In this document: positions 17,147 through 23,628 of the stretch, one piece after another
Layout of the letters: each line of letters opens with the position of its first letter
How positions within the stretch are numbered: position 1 is the stretch's first letter
Origin: an uncultured Oscillospiraceae bacterium
GTDB lineage: Bacteria > Bacillota > Clostridia > Oscillospirales > Oscillospiraceae
Assembly: GCA_934661715.1 (NCBI GenBank)
Contig: CAKUJL010000001.1
Span: forward strand, 1-39,557
DNA: 39,557 nt
Direction of reading: 5' to 3'
Notes under the pieces: model-generated
Seen by the model: only the letters and a program-made list of their open reading frames with translations
Told to the model about the DNA's origin: nothing
Databases searched by the model: none
Made by a program: the position numbers and the translations under genes

Positions 17147-17172
17147 TTCAAAAAAGCCCCTGCTTTTTTGAA
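17147..17172 (+). terminator. Terminator-like hairpin after the HD gene
   Basis: A perfect 11-bp stem (TTCAAAAAAGC paired with GCTTTTTTGAA) with a four-base loop; the right arm itself is the T run. Confidence 0.6.
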
Positions 17173-17180
17173 CGCAAAAT

Positions 17181-17209
17181 AAAGAAAGGCGGCAAGGCCG
17201 CCTTTCTTT
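17181..17209. terminator. Bidirectional terminator between convergent genes
   Basis: A perfect 13-bp stem AAAGAAAGGCGGC/GCCGCCTTTCTTT with a three-base loop. It can end plus-strand transcripts from secA-HD and, on the minus strand, those of the small Cys-rich gene whose stop is at 17217. Confidence 0.85.
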
Positions 17210-17216
17210 ATGTCCT

Positions 17217-17354
17217 TCAGCAGCAGCCGTTGTCGCAGCCGCAGCCGCAATTGCTGCCGTTGCCGTTCCAGAGCACGAAAATGATGACCAGGACAATGAT
17301 CCACCACCAGCTGTTGCCGAAGGCGCAGATACCGGAAGAGTTATTACAAGACAT
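17217..17354 (-). CDS. Small Cys-rich membrane peptide (45 residues)
   Basis: A 45-codon gene with a perfect AGGAGG eight bases before its ATG. The product has a short polar N terminus with two Cys, one membrane segment containing a WWW patch (about 16-29), and a Gly/Asn/Cys tail with five Cys, including CGCGC and a final CC. The layout recalls the small Cys-rich Clostridia proteins named chorion-class high-cysteine proteins and, more loosely, the YjcZ spore peptides; I cannot name a function. It lies downstream of the spore gene pdaA on the same strand. The 76-base gap holds a loose CATAnnnT element (minus strand, about 17384-17391) that could be a sigma-K-like -10, weak evidence only. Cysteines could bind metal or cross-link. 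Confidence 0.75.
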   Translation of the reverse strand: MSCNNSSGICAFGNSWWWIIVLVIIFVLWNGNGSNCGCGCDNGCC

Positions 17355-17430
17355 AACGAAACCTCCTGAAATTTAACGTAGCGTCTGTCGCTCGCTCATT
17401 CCATGTTATGCAAGGCTTCGTTTTTGGTTC

Positions 17431-18231
17431 CTACGCTCCAGCTTCGTACAGCTCATCAAGGCTTGCGAACCGGTAGCCCATGCCCTCCCACGTGGTCAGA
17501 AGCTCGTCTAAAATTTCTGCGTTCGTTCTGGACGTCGAGTGCAGCAGCACCACCGCGCCCGGATGGATGCGCGGCAGGAGCTTGGAAAACGCCTGCTCCT
17601 TCGTCGGCTGATCGTCCTGATACCAGTCGACATAGGCAAGGCTCCAGAAGACCGTCCGGTAGCCCAGCTCCTGCGCCTGCCTGAGATTTTCCTCGCTGTA
17701 GACCCCCTGCGGCGGGCGGTAATACCGCTTCATCGCCTCGCCCGTGGTCTGCTCGTAGAGCGTTTCGACGTCGGAAAGCTCCTTGCGGAAACTTGCGGGG
17801 TCTTCGATCTTCGACATATCATAGTGGTGGTACGTGTGATTGCCGACGATGTGGCCCTCGTTCGTCATCCGGCGCACCAGATCCGGCGCGGTCTCGAGAT
17901 AGTTCCCCACGACGAAAAAGCACGCCGGCGCGTTGTGCGCCTTCAGAGTGTCCAGAATGCTTGCCGTGTACCCGTTTTCATACCCCGCGTCAAAGGTCAG
18001 GTAGATGACCTTCTCCTTCCCGTCTCCCACGTAGACCGCGTCATAGTCCCGCAGTGCCTGCTTGCTTGCGTTTCCGATGGGCTCTTTTCCTTCCGCGCCG
18101 AAGCTCAAGCCCCACGAGCCCGTTTCGATCGCCTTCCCCGCCGCAAACAGTCCCGGCAGCGCCGCGCAGAACAGCACGATCACGACCGCCGCCAGAATCA
18201 GTCTTCCGTTGCGCCTCAAATATTCCCCCAT
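17431..18231 (-). CDS. pdaA: PdaA-type polysaccharide deacetylase (delta-lactam biosynthesis in spore cortex)
   Basis: A 266-residue membrane-anchored NodB-fold deacetylase. PdaA removes acetyl groups from N-acetylmuramic acid so the muramic-delta-lactam of spore cortex can form. After an N-terminal membrane segment (about 10-30), the NodB motifs are: TFDAGYENGY (D81; the second Asp of the usual TFDDG is Ala here, Asn in B. subtilis PdaA), GNHTYHH with metal ligands H132 and H136, RPPQGVYSEENL, VFWSLAYVDW and LLHSTSRTNAE. The match to PdaA is closer than to chitin or xylan deacetylases. Start: ATG at 18229-18231 with GGGGAGG upstream, inside a hairpin. It follows the feo genes on the same strand but is separated by a terminator. 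Confidence 0.9.
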   Translation of the reverse strand: MGEYLRRNGRLILAAVVIVLFCAALPGLFAAGKAIETGSWGLSFGAEGKEPIGNASKQALRDYDAVYVGDGKEKVIYLTFDAGYENGYTASILDTLKAHNAPACFFVVGNYLETAPDLVRRMTNEGHIVGNHTYHHYDMSKIEDPASFRKELSDVETLYEQTTGEAMKRYYRPPQGVYSEENLRQAQELGYRTVFWSLAYVDWYQDDQPTKEQAFSKLLPRIHPGAVVLLHSTSRTNAEILDELLTTWEGMGYRFASLDELYEAGA

Positions 18232-18274
18232 AAAAACCGCCTCCCCTTGCCCATCGTATGTGGGAAAGGGGAGG
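18232..18274 (-). terminator. Terminator of the feo operon whose right arm is the pdaA ribosome site
   Basis: A 9-bp stem (18266-18274 with 18240-18248), one mismatch, then a 4-bp stem (18261-18264 with 18250-18253) and a seven-base loop; TTTTT follows on the minus strand right before the pdaA ATG. The pdaA ribosome site GGGGAGG is the 3' arm of the stem. Confidence 0.75.
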
Positions 18275-18281
18275 TCCATGC
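18253..18281 (-). promoter_or_regulatory. Possible sporulation-type (sigma-E-like) promoter of pdaA
   Basis: CATACGAT (18260-18253, minus strand) differs by one base from the sigma-E -10 form CATACAAT, and GCATGGA lies 14 bases upstream (18281-18275), sharing only its first four bases with the -35 form. The -10 falls in the loop of the terminator. It would give a very short leader, so this is tentative. Confidence 0.3.
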
Positions 18282-18287
18282 AAATAT

Positions 18288-18416
18288 TTACTTTCCGCAG
18301 TTTTCCCTGCCCTTCGTGCAGCCCGGACAGCCGCAGCCGCAGCCGCCTGACCTTTTCCGCCGCCGCACGGCAAAGACGACCCACGCGGCAAGCAGCACCA
18401 GAACCAATACGCCCAT
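18288..18416 (-). CDS. FeoB-associated Cys-rich membrane protein (42 residues)
   Basis: A 42-codon gene with TAGGAGG eight bases upstream of its ATG; the TAG is the feoB stop codon. The product has one membrane segment (about 2-17), a basic RRRKR stretch and a short Cys-rich tail containing CGCGCPGC and a final Cys, six residues from the membrane. This is the FeoB_associated family, found directly after feoB in many Firmicutes and thought to act with the ferrous iron transporter, perhaps as the small partner that FeoC provides in other bacteria. Function is family inference. Confidence 0.88.
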   Translation of the reverse strand: MGVLVLVLLAAWVVFAVRRRKRSGGCGCGCPGCTKGRENCGK

Positions 18417-18425
18417 ACGTGCCTC

Positions 18426-20408
18426 CTACAGCTGCAAGAGCGAAAATACCGCAAACGCCGCCAGATACGCCACACAGCACTGGCTGAGCGCAATGACCGC
18501 CGCGCGAACCGCGGAGCCGACCTCCCGGCGGATGGCCGCGATGGCCGCCACGCAGGGGGTATACAGCAGCGTAAAAACAAGGAAGCTCACGGCGCTTTTT
18601 CCTGTAAAGAGCGCAGAAAGTGCGCTCGTGCCAAGCAGAATTTCGAGCGTGCTCACGACCGATTCCTTCGCGATAAAGCCCGAGATGAGCGCCGTCGCGC
18701 AGCGCCAGTCCGCAAAGCCAAGCGGCGCAAAAATAGGCGCGAGGAACTGGCCCACCATCGCAAGAAGGCTGTCTGCGCTGTCGGCCACGACGTTCAGCCG
18801 CGTGTCAAAGCTCTGCAAGAACCAGATGACGATCGTCGCGAGGAAAATGACCGTAAAGGCCCGCTCGAGAAAATCCTTCGCCTTTTCCCAGAGCAGCAGC
18901 GCCACGCTCTTCACCGACGGCAGCCGGTAATTGGGAAGCTCCATCACAAACGGGACCGGCCTTCCGCGAAACGCCGTCTTTTCCAGAACCAGCGCCGCCA
19001 GAATCCCCATCAGAATACCGAACACATAAAGCCCGATCATCACGAGCGCCGCCTTCTCGGGGAAAAACGCCGCCGAGAAAAAGCCGTAGATCGGAATTTT
19101 CGCCGAGCAGCTCATAAAGGGCGTCAGCAGAATCGTCATCGTCCGGTCGCGCTCTGACGGGAGCGTTCTCGTCGCCATGACCGCGGGCACCGTGCAGCCG
19201 AAGCCGATGAGCATCGGCACGATGGATTTGCCCGACAGGCCGATGCGCCGCAGGAGCTTGTCCATCACGAACGCCACACGCGCCATGTAGCCGGTATCCT
19301 CGAGAATAGACAAGAAGAAAAACAGCGTCACAATGACCGGCAGGAAGCTCAGCACGCTTCCCACGCCCTCAAAAATGCCGTCGATGATCAGGCTCTGCAC
19401 CACGGGGTTGAGCCCATAGGCCGTGAGCGCCGTGTCGACCGCCAGCGTCAGAGCGTCAATGCCGAGCGCCAGAAGATCGCTCAAAAAAGCGCCGATCACG
19501 TGGAACGTCAAAAAGAAAATCAAGAACATGACGCCGATAAAAATCGGGATCGCCGTGTATTTTCCGGTGAGGATCTTGTCGGCCTGCACACTTCTTTTGT
19601 GCTGGCGGCTCTCTTTCGGCTTCGTGACCGCCTCGCGCACCAGCTTCTCAATGAAATCATAGCGCATGTCGGCCAGCGCCGCGTTGCGGTCGAGTCCCCG
19701 CTCCTGCTCCATCTGCAAAACCGAGTGCTCGATGAGCTCTTTTTCGTTCTGGTCGAGCTTGAGCCGCTCCTCCATCGCCGCATCGCCCTCAATGAGCCAC
19801 GTCGCGGCAAAGCGCACGTTGACGCCCGCCAGCTGCGCGTGATCCTCGATCTGGTGGCAGACCGCGTGGATGCAGCGGTGCACCGGGCCGGGCTCACAGA
19901 AGTCGTACACCTGCGGCAGAATTTTCCCTTCCGCCACACGTACCGCTTCACTAATCAGCTCTTCCACACCGTCCGCCGTTGCCGCGCAGATGGGAACGAC
20001 CGGCACGCCGAGCGTTTTTGCCATCTTCACCACGTCGACGCTGCCGCCGTTTCCGGTCAGCTCGTCCATCATGTTGAGCGCCAGCACCGTCGGCACGCGC
20101 AGCGTCAGAAGCTGAAGCGTCAAGTACAGGTTTCGTTCCAGATTCGTCGCGTCGACGATGTTGATGATCCCGTCGGGCTTCCGGTCGAGAATGAAATCGC
20201 GCGTCACGATCTCCTCCGCCGTATACGGCCGCAGCGAGTAAATGCCCGGCAGGTCGACGACCGAGCAGTCCTTCTGCCCGCGCACCTGCCCGACCTTCTG
20301 GTCGACCGTCACGCCCGGAAAATTGCCCACGTGCTGGTTAGACCCCGTGAGCTGGTTAAAAAGCGTCGTCTTGCCGCAGTTCTGGTTGCCGGCCAGTGCT
20401 AAGATCAT
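18426..20408 (-). CDS. feoB: Ferrous iron transporter FeoB
   Basis: A 660-residue GTPase-permease importing Fe2+ under anoxic conditions. N-terminal G domain: GNQNCGKT (7-14), FPGVTVDQ with the G2 threonine, DLPGIYSL (52-59), NMMD (112-115); then a GDI-like helical part; then the membrane region with two Gate repeats (VLSFLPVIVTLFFFLSILED; GFGCTVPAVMATRT; second copy FLERAFTVIFLATIVIWFL and GFIAKESVVSTLEILLG). Start: ATG at 20408 with GGAGG upstream, overlapping the feoA stop (ATGA). Ends next to the FeoB-associated peptide. No clear Fur box was seen near the promoter. Confidence 0.97.
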   Translation of the reverse strand: MILALAGNQNCGKTTLFNQLTGSNQHVGNFPGVTVDQKVGQVRGQKDCSVVDLPGIYSLRPYTAEEIVTRDFILDRKPDGIINIVDATNLERNLYLTLQLLTLRVPTVLALNMMDELTGNGGSVDVVKMAKTLGVPVVPICAATADGVEELISEAVRVAEGKILPQVYDFCEPGPVHRCIHAVCHQIEDHAQLAGVNVRFAATWLIEGDAAMEERLKLDQNEKELIEHSVLQMEQERGLDRNAALADMRYDFIEKLVREAVTKPKESRQHKRSVQADKILTGKYTAIPIFIGVMFLIFFLTFHVIGAFLSDLLALGIDALTLAVDTALTAYGLNPVVQSLIIDGIFEGVGSVLSFLPVIVTLFFFLSILEDTGYMARVAFVMDKLLRRIGLSGKSIVPMLIGFGCTVPAVMATRTLPSERDRTMTILLTPFMSCSAKIPIYGFFSAAFFPEKAALVMIGLYVFGILMGILAALVLEKTAFRGRPVPFVMELPNYRLPSVKSVALLLWEKAKDFLERAFTVIFLATIVIWFLQSFDTRLNVVADSADSLLAMVGQFLAPIFAPLGFADWRCATALISGFIAKESVVSTLEILLGTSALSALFTGKSAVSFLVFTLLYTPCVAAIAAIRREVGSAVRAAVIALSQCCVAYLAAFAVFSLLQL

Positions 20409-20635
20409 TCCGGCACCTCCTCTACGGTGATGCTTCGCGCGTCCTCCTTGCGCAGGCTCAGGCTGTAGCCCCGCAGCGAAAGCTCCATGGGGTCGCCCAT
20501 CGGCGCGACCTTCGTCACGGAAACGAGCGTCTGCGGAATGAGGCCCATGTCGAGCAGCCGGCACCGCAGAATGCCCTCTCCGCCGACGGCTGTAATGCGC
20601 CCCTTGCCTCCAATATGCAGTTCATCCAAAGTCAT
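20405..20635 (-). CDS. feoA: Ferrous iron transport protein FeoA
   Basis: A 76-residue SH3-like protein that binds the G domain of FeoB. Features: MTLDELHIGGKGRI, LLDMGLIPQTLV and a C-terminal YSLSLRKEDARSI, all typical of FeoA. Start: ATG at 20635 with GGAG five bases upstream and the usual FeoA N terminus. Two upstream in-frame ATGs (20656 and 20719) are rejected: the promoter at 20673-20701 predicts a start near 20666, so the first would have no ribosome site in the message and the second is not transcribed. Coupled to feoB by ATGA. Confidence 0.92.
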   Translation of the reverse strand: MTLDELHIGGKGRITAVGGEGILRCRLLDMGLIPQTLVSVTKVAPMGDPMELSLRGYSLSLRKEDARSITVEEVPE

Positions 20636-20672
20636 AGCTTCTCCATGTCCCTCCATTCTGATCTCCGCGTTA

Positions 20673-20701
20673 AGCATAAACGAAGCAGCCAGAAAAAGCA
20701 A
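20673..20701 (-). promoter_or_regulatory. Promoter of feoAB
   Basis: TTGCTT (20701-20696), 17 bases, TATGCT (20678-20673) on the minus strand. I could not find a clear Fur or DtxR palindrome overlapping it. Confidence 0.65.
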
Positions 20702-20838
20702 GAAAAAAATACTTTTCATTTTCTTTGCGCGTTATTCACAAATTCGTCACTTCTTTCCGCGTGAGTTATGGTAAACTTGTAAATACAAACCAACACAAAT
20801 CCGGCAATCGTGCCGTGCGATACAAAAGGAGCCCCATC

Positions 20839-21276
20839 ATGAATATCTTATTCTTCCTGACGCCGAAGGCGCTGTGTTCGTATATTGACGCCGGTTCCAC
20901 GCTGCGGCAGGCCATGGAGCGCATGGAAAACTCCGGCTACACCGCCCTTCCCGTCCTCGATAAAGACGGCGCGTACTGCGGCGTTTTAACAGAGGGCGAC
21001 CTTCTGTGGGCCTTCAAGCGCCTTTGCGTCATGGACATCCGCCAGACCGAGGATCACTCCATCTCCGAAATTCTTCCCCGCCGCGAGGTGCACCCCGTCC
21101 GCGTCGACACGCGCATCGAAGACCTCGTCCTGGCCGCCGCCGACCAGAACTTTGTCCCCGTCATCGACGACAAAAACGCCTTCATCGGCATCGTCACGCG
21201 CAGCACCATCATAAAATACTGTCTCGACCGCTATTTTGCGCCCGAGCTCGAGCCGGAGCTTGCCGCCGTCCGATAA
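20839..21276 (+). CDS. CBS domain-pair protein
   Basis: A 145-residue protein made of two CBS motifs (about 7-62 and 72-137) with no further domain. Typical patches: STLRQAMERMENSGYTALPVLD...GVLTEGDLL and VRVDTRIEDLVLAA...VPVIDDKNAFIGIVTRSTI (shown in parts). Stand-alone CBS pairs usually bind adenine nucleotides and sense energy state or act as regulators; the ligand here is unknown. Start: ATG at 20839 with AAAAGGAG upstream; the frame is open further upstream but without a ribosome site. A weak extended -10 (TG at 20769-20770, TAAACT at 20772-20777) may be its promoter. Confidence 0.85.
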   Translation: MNILFFLTPKALCSYIDAGSTLRQAMERMENSGYTALPVLDKDGAYCGVLTEGDLLWAFKRLCVMDIRQTEDHSISEILPRREVHPVRVDTRIEDLVLAAADQNFVPVIDDKNAFIGIVTRSTIIKYCLDRYFAPELEPELAAVR

Positions 21277-21290
21277 TTTTTCCTGTTCAG

Positions 21291-21320
21291 GTATATGCTG
21301 CCGCTTCCGCGTCCATACTA
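21291..21320 (+). promoter_or_regulatory. Possible sigma-F/sigma-G-type promoter of the SpoIIQ-like gene
   Basis: GTATA (21291-21295) and CATACTA (21314-21320) are 18 bases apart, the pattern expected for forespore sigma factors. It would start the message at about 21326, right at the AGGAGG, so the leader would be very short. Tentative. Confidence 0.35.
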
Positions 21321-21339
21321 GGCGCAGGAGGTGCAAATT

Positions 21340-22062
21340 ATGCAGCACAATGATCATTCTGAAACCAATCGTTTTCGGAAATTCTTTCAGGAAAAAGGCT
21401 ATTACATCGTCCTGTTCCTGTGCATTCTGGCCGTCGGAGTCTCAGGCTATCTGTTTGTCTCCGGCGCCGTTTCCGAAAAGAAGGCTCTGAGCGAGCCCAC
21501 CCTTTCTGTCGCCACCAGCGCGGAAATTCCGGCGTCCGGCACATCCGGCGGCAAACCGGCCGAAAAGCCGTCTTCACAGAGTAAGCCCGCCGCTTCGGTT
21601 CCGGACACTTCAGCGGAAGCGTCCGTTCCCGTCACGGAACCCGCCGCCGAAACGCTTTCCGTGCGCGTCTGGCCCGTCTCGGGAAATACGCTGGAGAGCT
21701 ACAGCATGCAGGCTCTTTCCTACAACGAGACCACGCAGGACTGGCGGACGCACGACGGCATCGACCTTTCCGCGCTTGTCGGAGAGCCCGTCCGGGCCGC
21801 CTGCTCTGGCACGGTCAGCGCCGTATTTGACGACGAATTTTTAGGCACCACCGTCGTCATCTCCCACCCCGAGGGCTACGAGACCGTCTACTCGAACCTC
21901 GCCGCCATGCCCGCCGTCTCCGCCGGGATGCAGGTCACAGCCGGAGACACCATCGGCTCCGTCGGCGAAACCGCCCTTCTGGAGTCCGCGTCAAGCCCCC
22001 ACCTGCACTTCTCCGTCCGCCAGAACGGCCAAAGCGTAGACCCCGCAAAATTTGTGGACTAA
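21340..22062 (+). CDS. SpoIIQ-like M23 family membrane protein
   Basis: A 240-residue protein with a basic N terminus, one membrane segment (about 21-41), a Ser/Pro/Ala/Glu-rich linker (about 45-105) and a C-terminal LytM/M23 domain (about 108-240). Zinc ligands of the family are kept: HDGID (H138, D142) and HLHF (H221, H223). The usual YxHL motif reads YSNL, so one catalytic His appears replaced by Asn and hydrolysis may be weak or lost. In size and layout it matches clostridial SpoIIQ, the forespore half of the engulfment channel, which pairs with SpoIIIAH; a plain cell-wall endopeptidase is the alternative. Start: ATG at 21340, with AGGAGG at 21326-21331. Confidence 0.8.
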   Translation: MQHNDHSETNRFRKFFQEKGYYIVLFLCILAVGVSGYLFVSGAVSEKKALSEPTLSVATSAEIPASGTSGGKPAEKPSSQSKPAASVPDTSAEASVPVTEPAAETLSVRVWPVSGNTLESYSMQALSYNETTQDWRTHDGIDLSALVGEPVRAACSGTVSAVFDDEFLGTTVVISHPEGYETVYSNLAAMPAVSAGMQVTAGDTIGSVGETALLESASSPHLHFSVRQNGQSVDPAKFVD

Positions 22063-22083
22063 AACGATTTCAAGAGGCAGCCG

Positions 22084-22119
22084 AACGCCCCGGACATCTG
22101 TCCGAGGCGTTTCATTTTC
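22084..22119 (+). terminator. Terminator after the SpoIIQ-like gene
   Basis: AACGCC/GGCGTT and CGGACA/TGTCCG nested with one C-A mismatch and a two-base tip, followed by TCATTTTCAT. Confidence 0.65.
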
Positions 22120-22140
22120 ATATCAATGCCGTATGTGCTC

Positions 22141-22194
22141 CATAGCACCGAGCCGCAGGAGCTCAGCGGCTCGTCTGCCGCTGCTATGCTTTTT
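22141..22194 (+). terminator. Nested inverted repeat with T run, overlapping the end of the XRE gene
   Basis: Outer arms CATAGCA (22141-22147) and TGCTATG (22182-22188) enclose inner arms GAGCCGC (22150-22156) and GCGGCTC (22166-22172); TTTTT follows at 22190-22194. It may back up the previous terminator on the plus strand. A competing AGCGGC/GCCGCT pairing exists. Confidence 0.4.
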
Positions 22195-22414
22195 CATAAT
22201 GCATGAGGTCGCACAGCTCACATTGAAAAAAGTCGCAAAGCCTTGCCAGCACGCCAAGGTCCACGCGTGCGACCTTATTCTGACAGTACTTTTGCAGCTG
22301 TGTGCGCTGCACACCTGCGCCGAGCACAATTTTATTTTTGCTGATTTTCCGGCTCAGGCGGTACTCTTCAATTGTCAGAACAATTCTTCCACCAGCAGGA
22401 TTCTCCATTTGCAA
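22184..22414 (-). CDS. Small XRE/Cro-type HTH regulator
   Basis: A 76-residue DNA-binding protein. The core (about 18-72) fits the small HTH_26 type: LSRKISKNKIVLGAGVQRTQLQKY followed in short by VDLGVLARLCDFFQCELCDLM, with the helix-turn-helix at about 26-50 (shown in part). It would probably bind DNA as a dimer. Start: a TTG at 22414 is preferred because GAGG lies seven bases upstream; the ATG at 22408 would be 13 bases away. It is transcribed away from the zinc-ribbon gene with overlapping promoters, so regulation of itself and that gene is likely. Confidence 0.75.
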   Translation of the reverse strand: MQMENPAGGRIVLTIEEYRLSRKISKNKIVLGAGVQRTQLQKYCQNKVARVDLGVLARLCDFFQCELCDLMHYEKA

Positions 22415-22431
22415 GCCATCACCTCACAAAA

Positions 22432-22461
22432 ATTATATCGAGCCACGGCAGCATTTGACAG
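22432..22461 (-). promoter_or_regulatory. Promoter of the XRE gene
   Basis: CTGTCA (22461-22456), 18 bases, TATAAT (22437-22432) on the minus strand. The -35 overlaps the -35 of the divergent promoter. Confidence 0.65.
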
Positions 22462-22483
22462 ATGTATTATCTTACTGTATAAT
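22455..22483 (+). promoter_or_regulatory. Consensus promoter of the zinc-ribbon membrane protein gene
   Basis: TTGACA (22455-22460), exactly 17 bases, TATAAT (22478-22483): a perfect vegetative consensus on the plus strand. Confidence 0.88.
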
Positions 22484-22496
22484 TAGTTGCACAGTA
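22473..22496. repeat. Inverted repeat, candidate operator of the XRE regulator
   Basis: TACTGT (22473-22478) and ACAGTA (22491-22496) flank 12 bases and cover the -10 box and start of the plus-strand promoter. A second, wider pair GATGTAT (22461-22467) and ATACATC (22504-22510) surrounds it. Position fits a repressor site; binding is inference. Confidence 0.45.
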
Positions 22497-22528
22497 TATC
22501 TCTATACATCTTTGAAAGGAGTGATCCC

Positions 22529-23008
22529 ATGAAGCCTCGCTGTTCAATCTGCGACACCGAACGCACAGACGGAGCGCAGTTTTGCGAAAAAAGCGGTGCG
22601 CCCGTTTCCACCGCCCCGCACAAAAACCGGCAGCTGTCGCCGCTGCGGCGAATTTTGCTGCCAGTGCTCGTTCTTCTCCTTGCTTTTGCAATCTTCCGAC
22701 TCCTTCGCCCGAATCCATCATGGGCAGAGGAAACCGCGTGCGCAAAAATCACGAGCGTCGTCTACAAAACCTACGGTGAGATCCCGGACTGCACCGCGCA
22801 GATACTTGCCCAAAGCGGCAAGCGCCGTTATCTTGTCGCCGTCCGATATCACCTTCCGGACCTCGACTGGCGCGGCAGCCACGCCTGCCTCGTCTATGGT
22901 GTCGACGCGGATACCAGCTATGTTGAACGAATGACGACAGAGATGTCCTATGATTACGACTACGCACAGCATCTGGCCGAGCTCAAAGCTCTTTGGGGCC
23001 TTCAATAG
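22529..23008 (+). CDS. Zinc-ribbon-like membrane protein of unknown function
   Basis: A 159-residue protein: an N-terminal short zinc-ribbon-like segment (CSIC at 5-8, FCEKSG at 18-23), one membrane segment (about 41-60), then an extracytoplasmic domain of about 95 residues that I do not recognise, rich in Tyr and acidic residues at its end (MSYDYDYAQHL). The usual CxxC...CxxC has lost its last Cys (Ser22), so zinc binding is doubtful. Start: ATG at 22529 with AAAGGAG upstream. It stands alone between a perfect consensus promoter and a strong terminator, opposite an XRE regulator, so it is likely well expressed unless repressed. Confidence 0.8.
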   Translation: MKPRCSICDTERTDGAQFCEKSGAPVSTAPHKNRQLSPLRRILLPVLVLLLAFAIFRLLRPNPSWAEETACAKITSVVYKTYGEIPDCTAQILAQSGKRRYLVAVRYHLPDLDWRGSHACLVYGVDADTSYVERMTTEMSYDYDYAQHLAELKALWGLQ

Positions 23009-23013
23009 CGCAG

Positions 23014-23053
23014 AGAGGGCTGCACCGCAAAATGCGGTGCAGCCCTCTTTTTG
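23014..23053 (+). terminator. Strong terminator after the zinc-ribbon gene
   Basis: A perfect 16-bp stem (23014-23029 with 23033-23048), three-base loop and TTTTT. It also stands just beyond the last gene of the phage-like cluster on the other strand and may insulate both. Confidence 0.93.
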
Positions 23054-23061
23054 TTCCTGCT

Positions 23062-23628
23062 CTACTCCTCGCAATAATGCTCCCAGCCATGCCAGGTCAT
23101 CGCGCCCAGCGCCGCCCACGTCAGCCCGTAGCCTTCCGTCTCCTGCCACGTGCAGTACCGGAAGAAATACTCGATCCCCAGCTGACACGGCAGAATGTCC
23201 TCGATGATGGTCTTCATCTGCGAAAACCCATCCGGCACGCCCATCACGCCCGGAAAGCGCACGCGCACCTGATTGACCGCGCTCTTTTCCTCGACCACGC
23301 ACCTTACGCCGCACGCTGTCAAGCACGCGTTGATCGCAGCCAGCGTAAAGCTGTCGCCGCCGATGGCAAGAAAGCCCGCAATGGCCGCGCGTCTTGCCTC
23401 CGCCGTTGTGCCCAGCGTTTTGCTCCGGAAAAGCGCCTCCCATTTTGAAAGCCCCTCGTCCTCCGCCGTCATGACGATGCTCTCTTTCTGATTGCCGGAG
23501 AGCACCGCGTCAGCCTCGTCGAGAAGCTTCCCCAGCGCCTGCCATTCCGCCAGCGAAAAGCTCCCCTCGCGGAAGCTGTAGACCCCGAGCGGCCGCAGCA
23601 TCGAAACAAGCTCGTTCGTGTAGCTCAT
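23062..23628 (-). CDS. Baseplate protein, XkdU/YmfQ-like (DUF2313, gpI position)
   Basis: A 188-residue protein in the place of XkdU, directly after baseplate J. It has the family layout: MSYTNELVSMLRPLGVY at the N terminus, an Ala-rich middle (ARRAAIAGFLAIGG), and a C-terminal part ending in a Trp-rich EGYGLTWAALGAMTWHG (shown in part). In Mu and PBSX-type particles this protein closes the wedge and links to the tail fibre. Here no fibre gene follows: it is the last gene of the cluster, ending 9 bases before a strong terminator of the opposite strand. Start: ATG at 23628 with GGAGG, overlapping J by four bases. Confidence 0.75.
   Translation of the reverse strand: MSYTNELVSMLRPLGVYSFREGSFSLAEWQALGKLLDEADAVLSGNQKESIVMTAEDEGLSKWEALFRSKTLGTTAEARRAAIAGFLAIGGDSFTLAAINACLTACGVRCVVEEKSAVNQVRVRFPGVMGVPDGFSQMKTIIEDILPCQLGIEYFFRYCTWQETEGYGLTWAALGAMTWHGWEHYCEE

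Noticed and set aside
20640..20760. Fur or DtxR box at the feo promoter
   Set aside because: Only A/T-rich stretches without the expected 19-bp inverted repeat.
22070..23061. tRNA or direct repeat serving as attachment site beside the phage-like cluster
   Set aside because: No tRNA seen at either flank and no matching direct repeat found by eye between the two edges.
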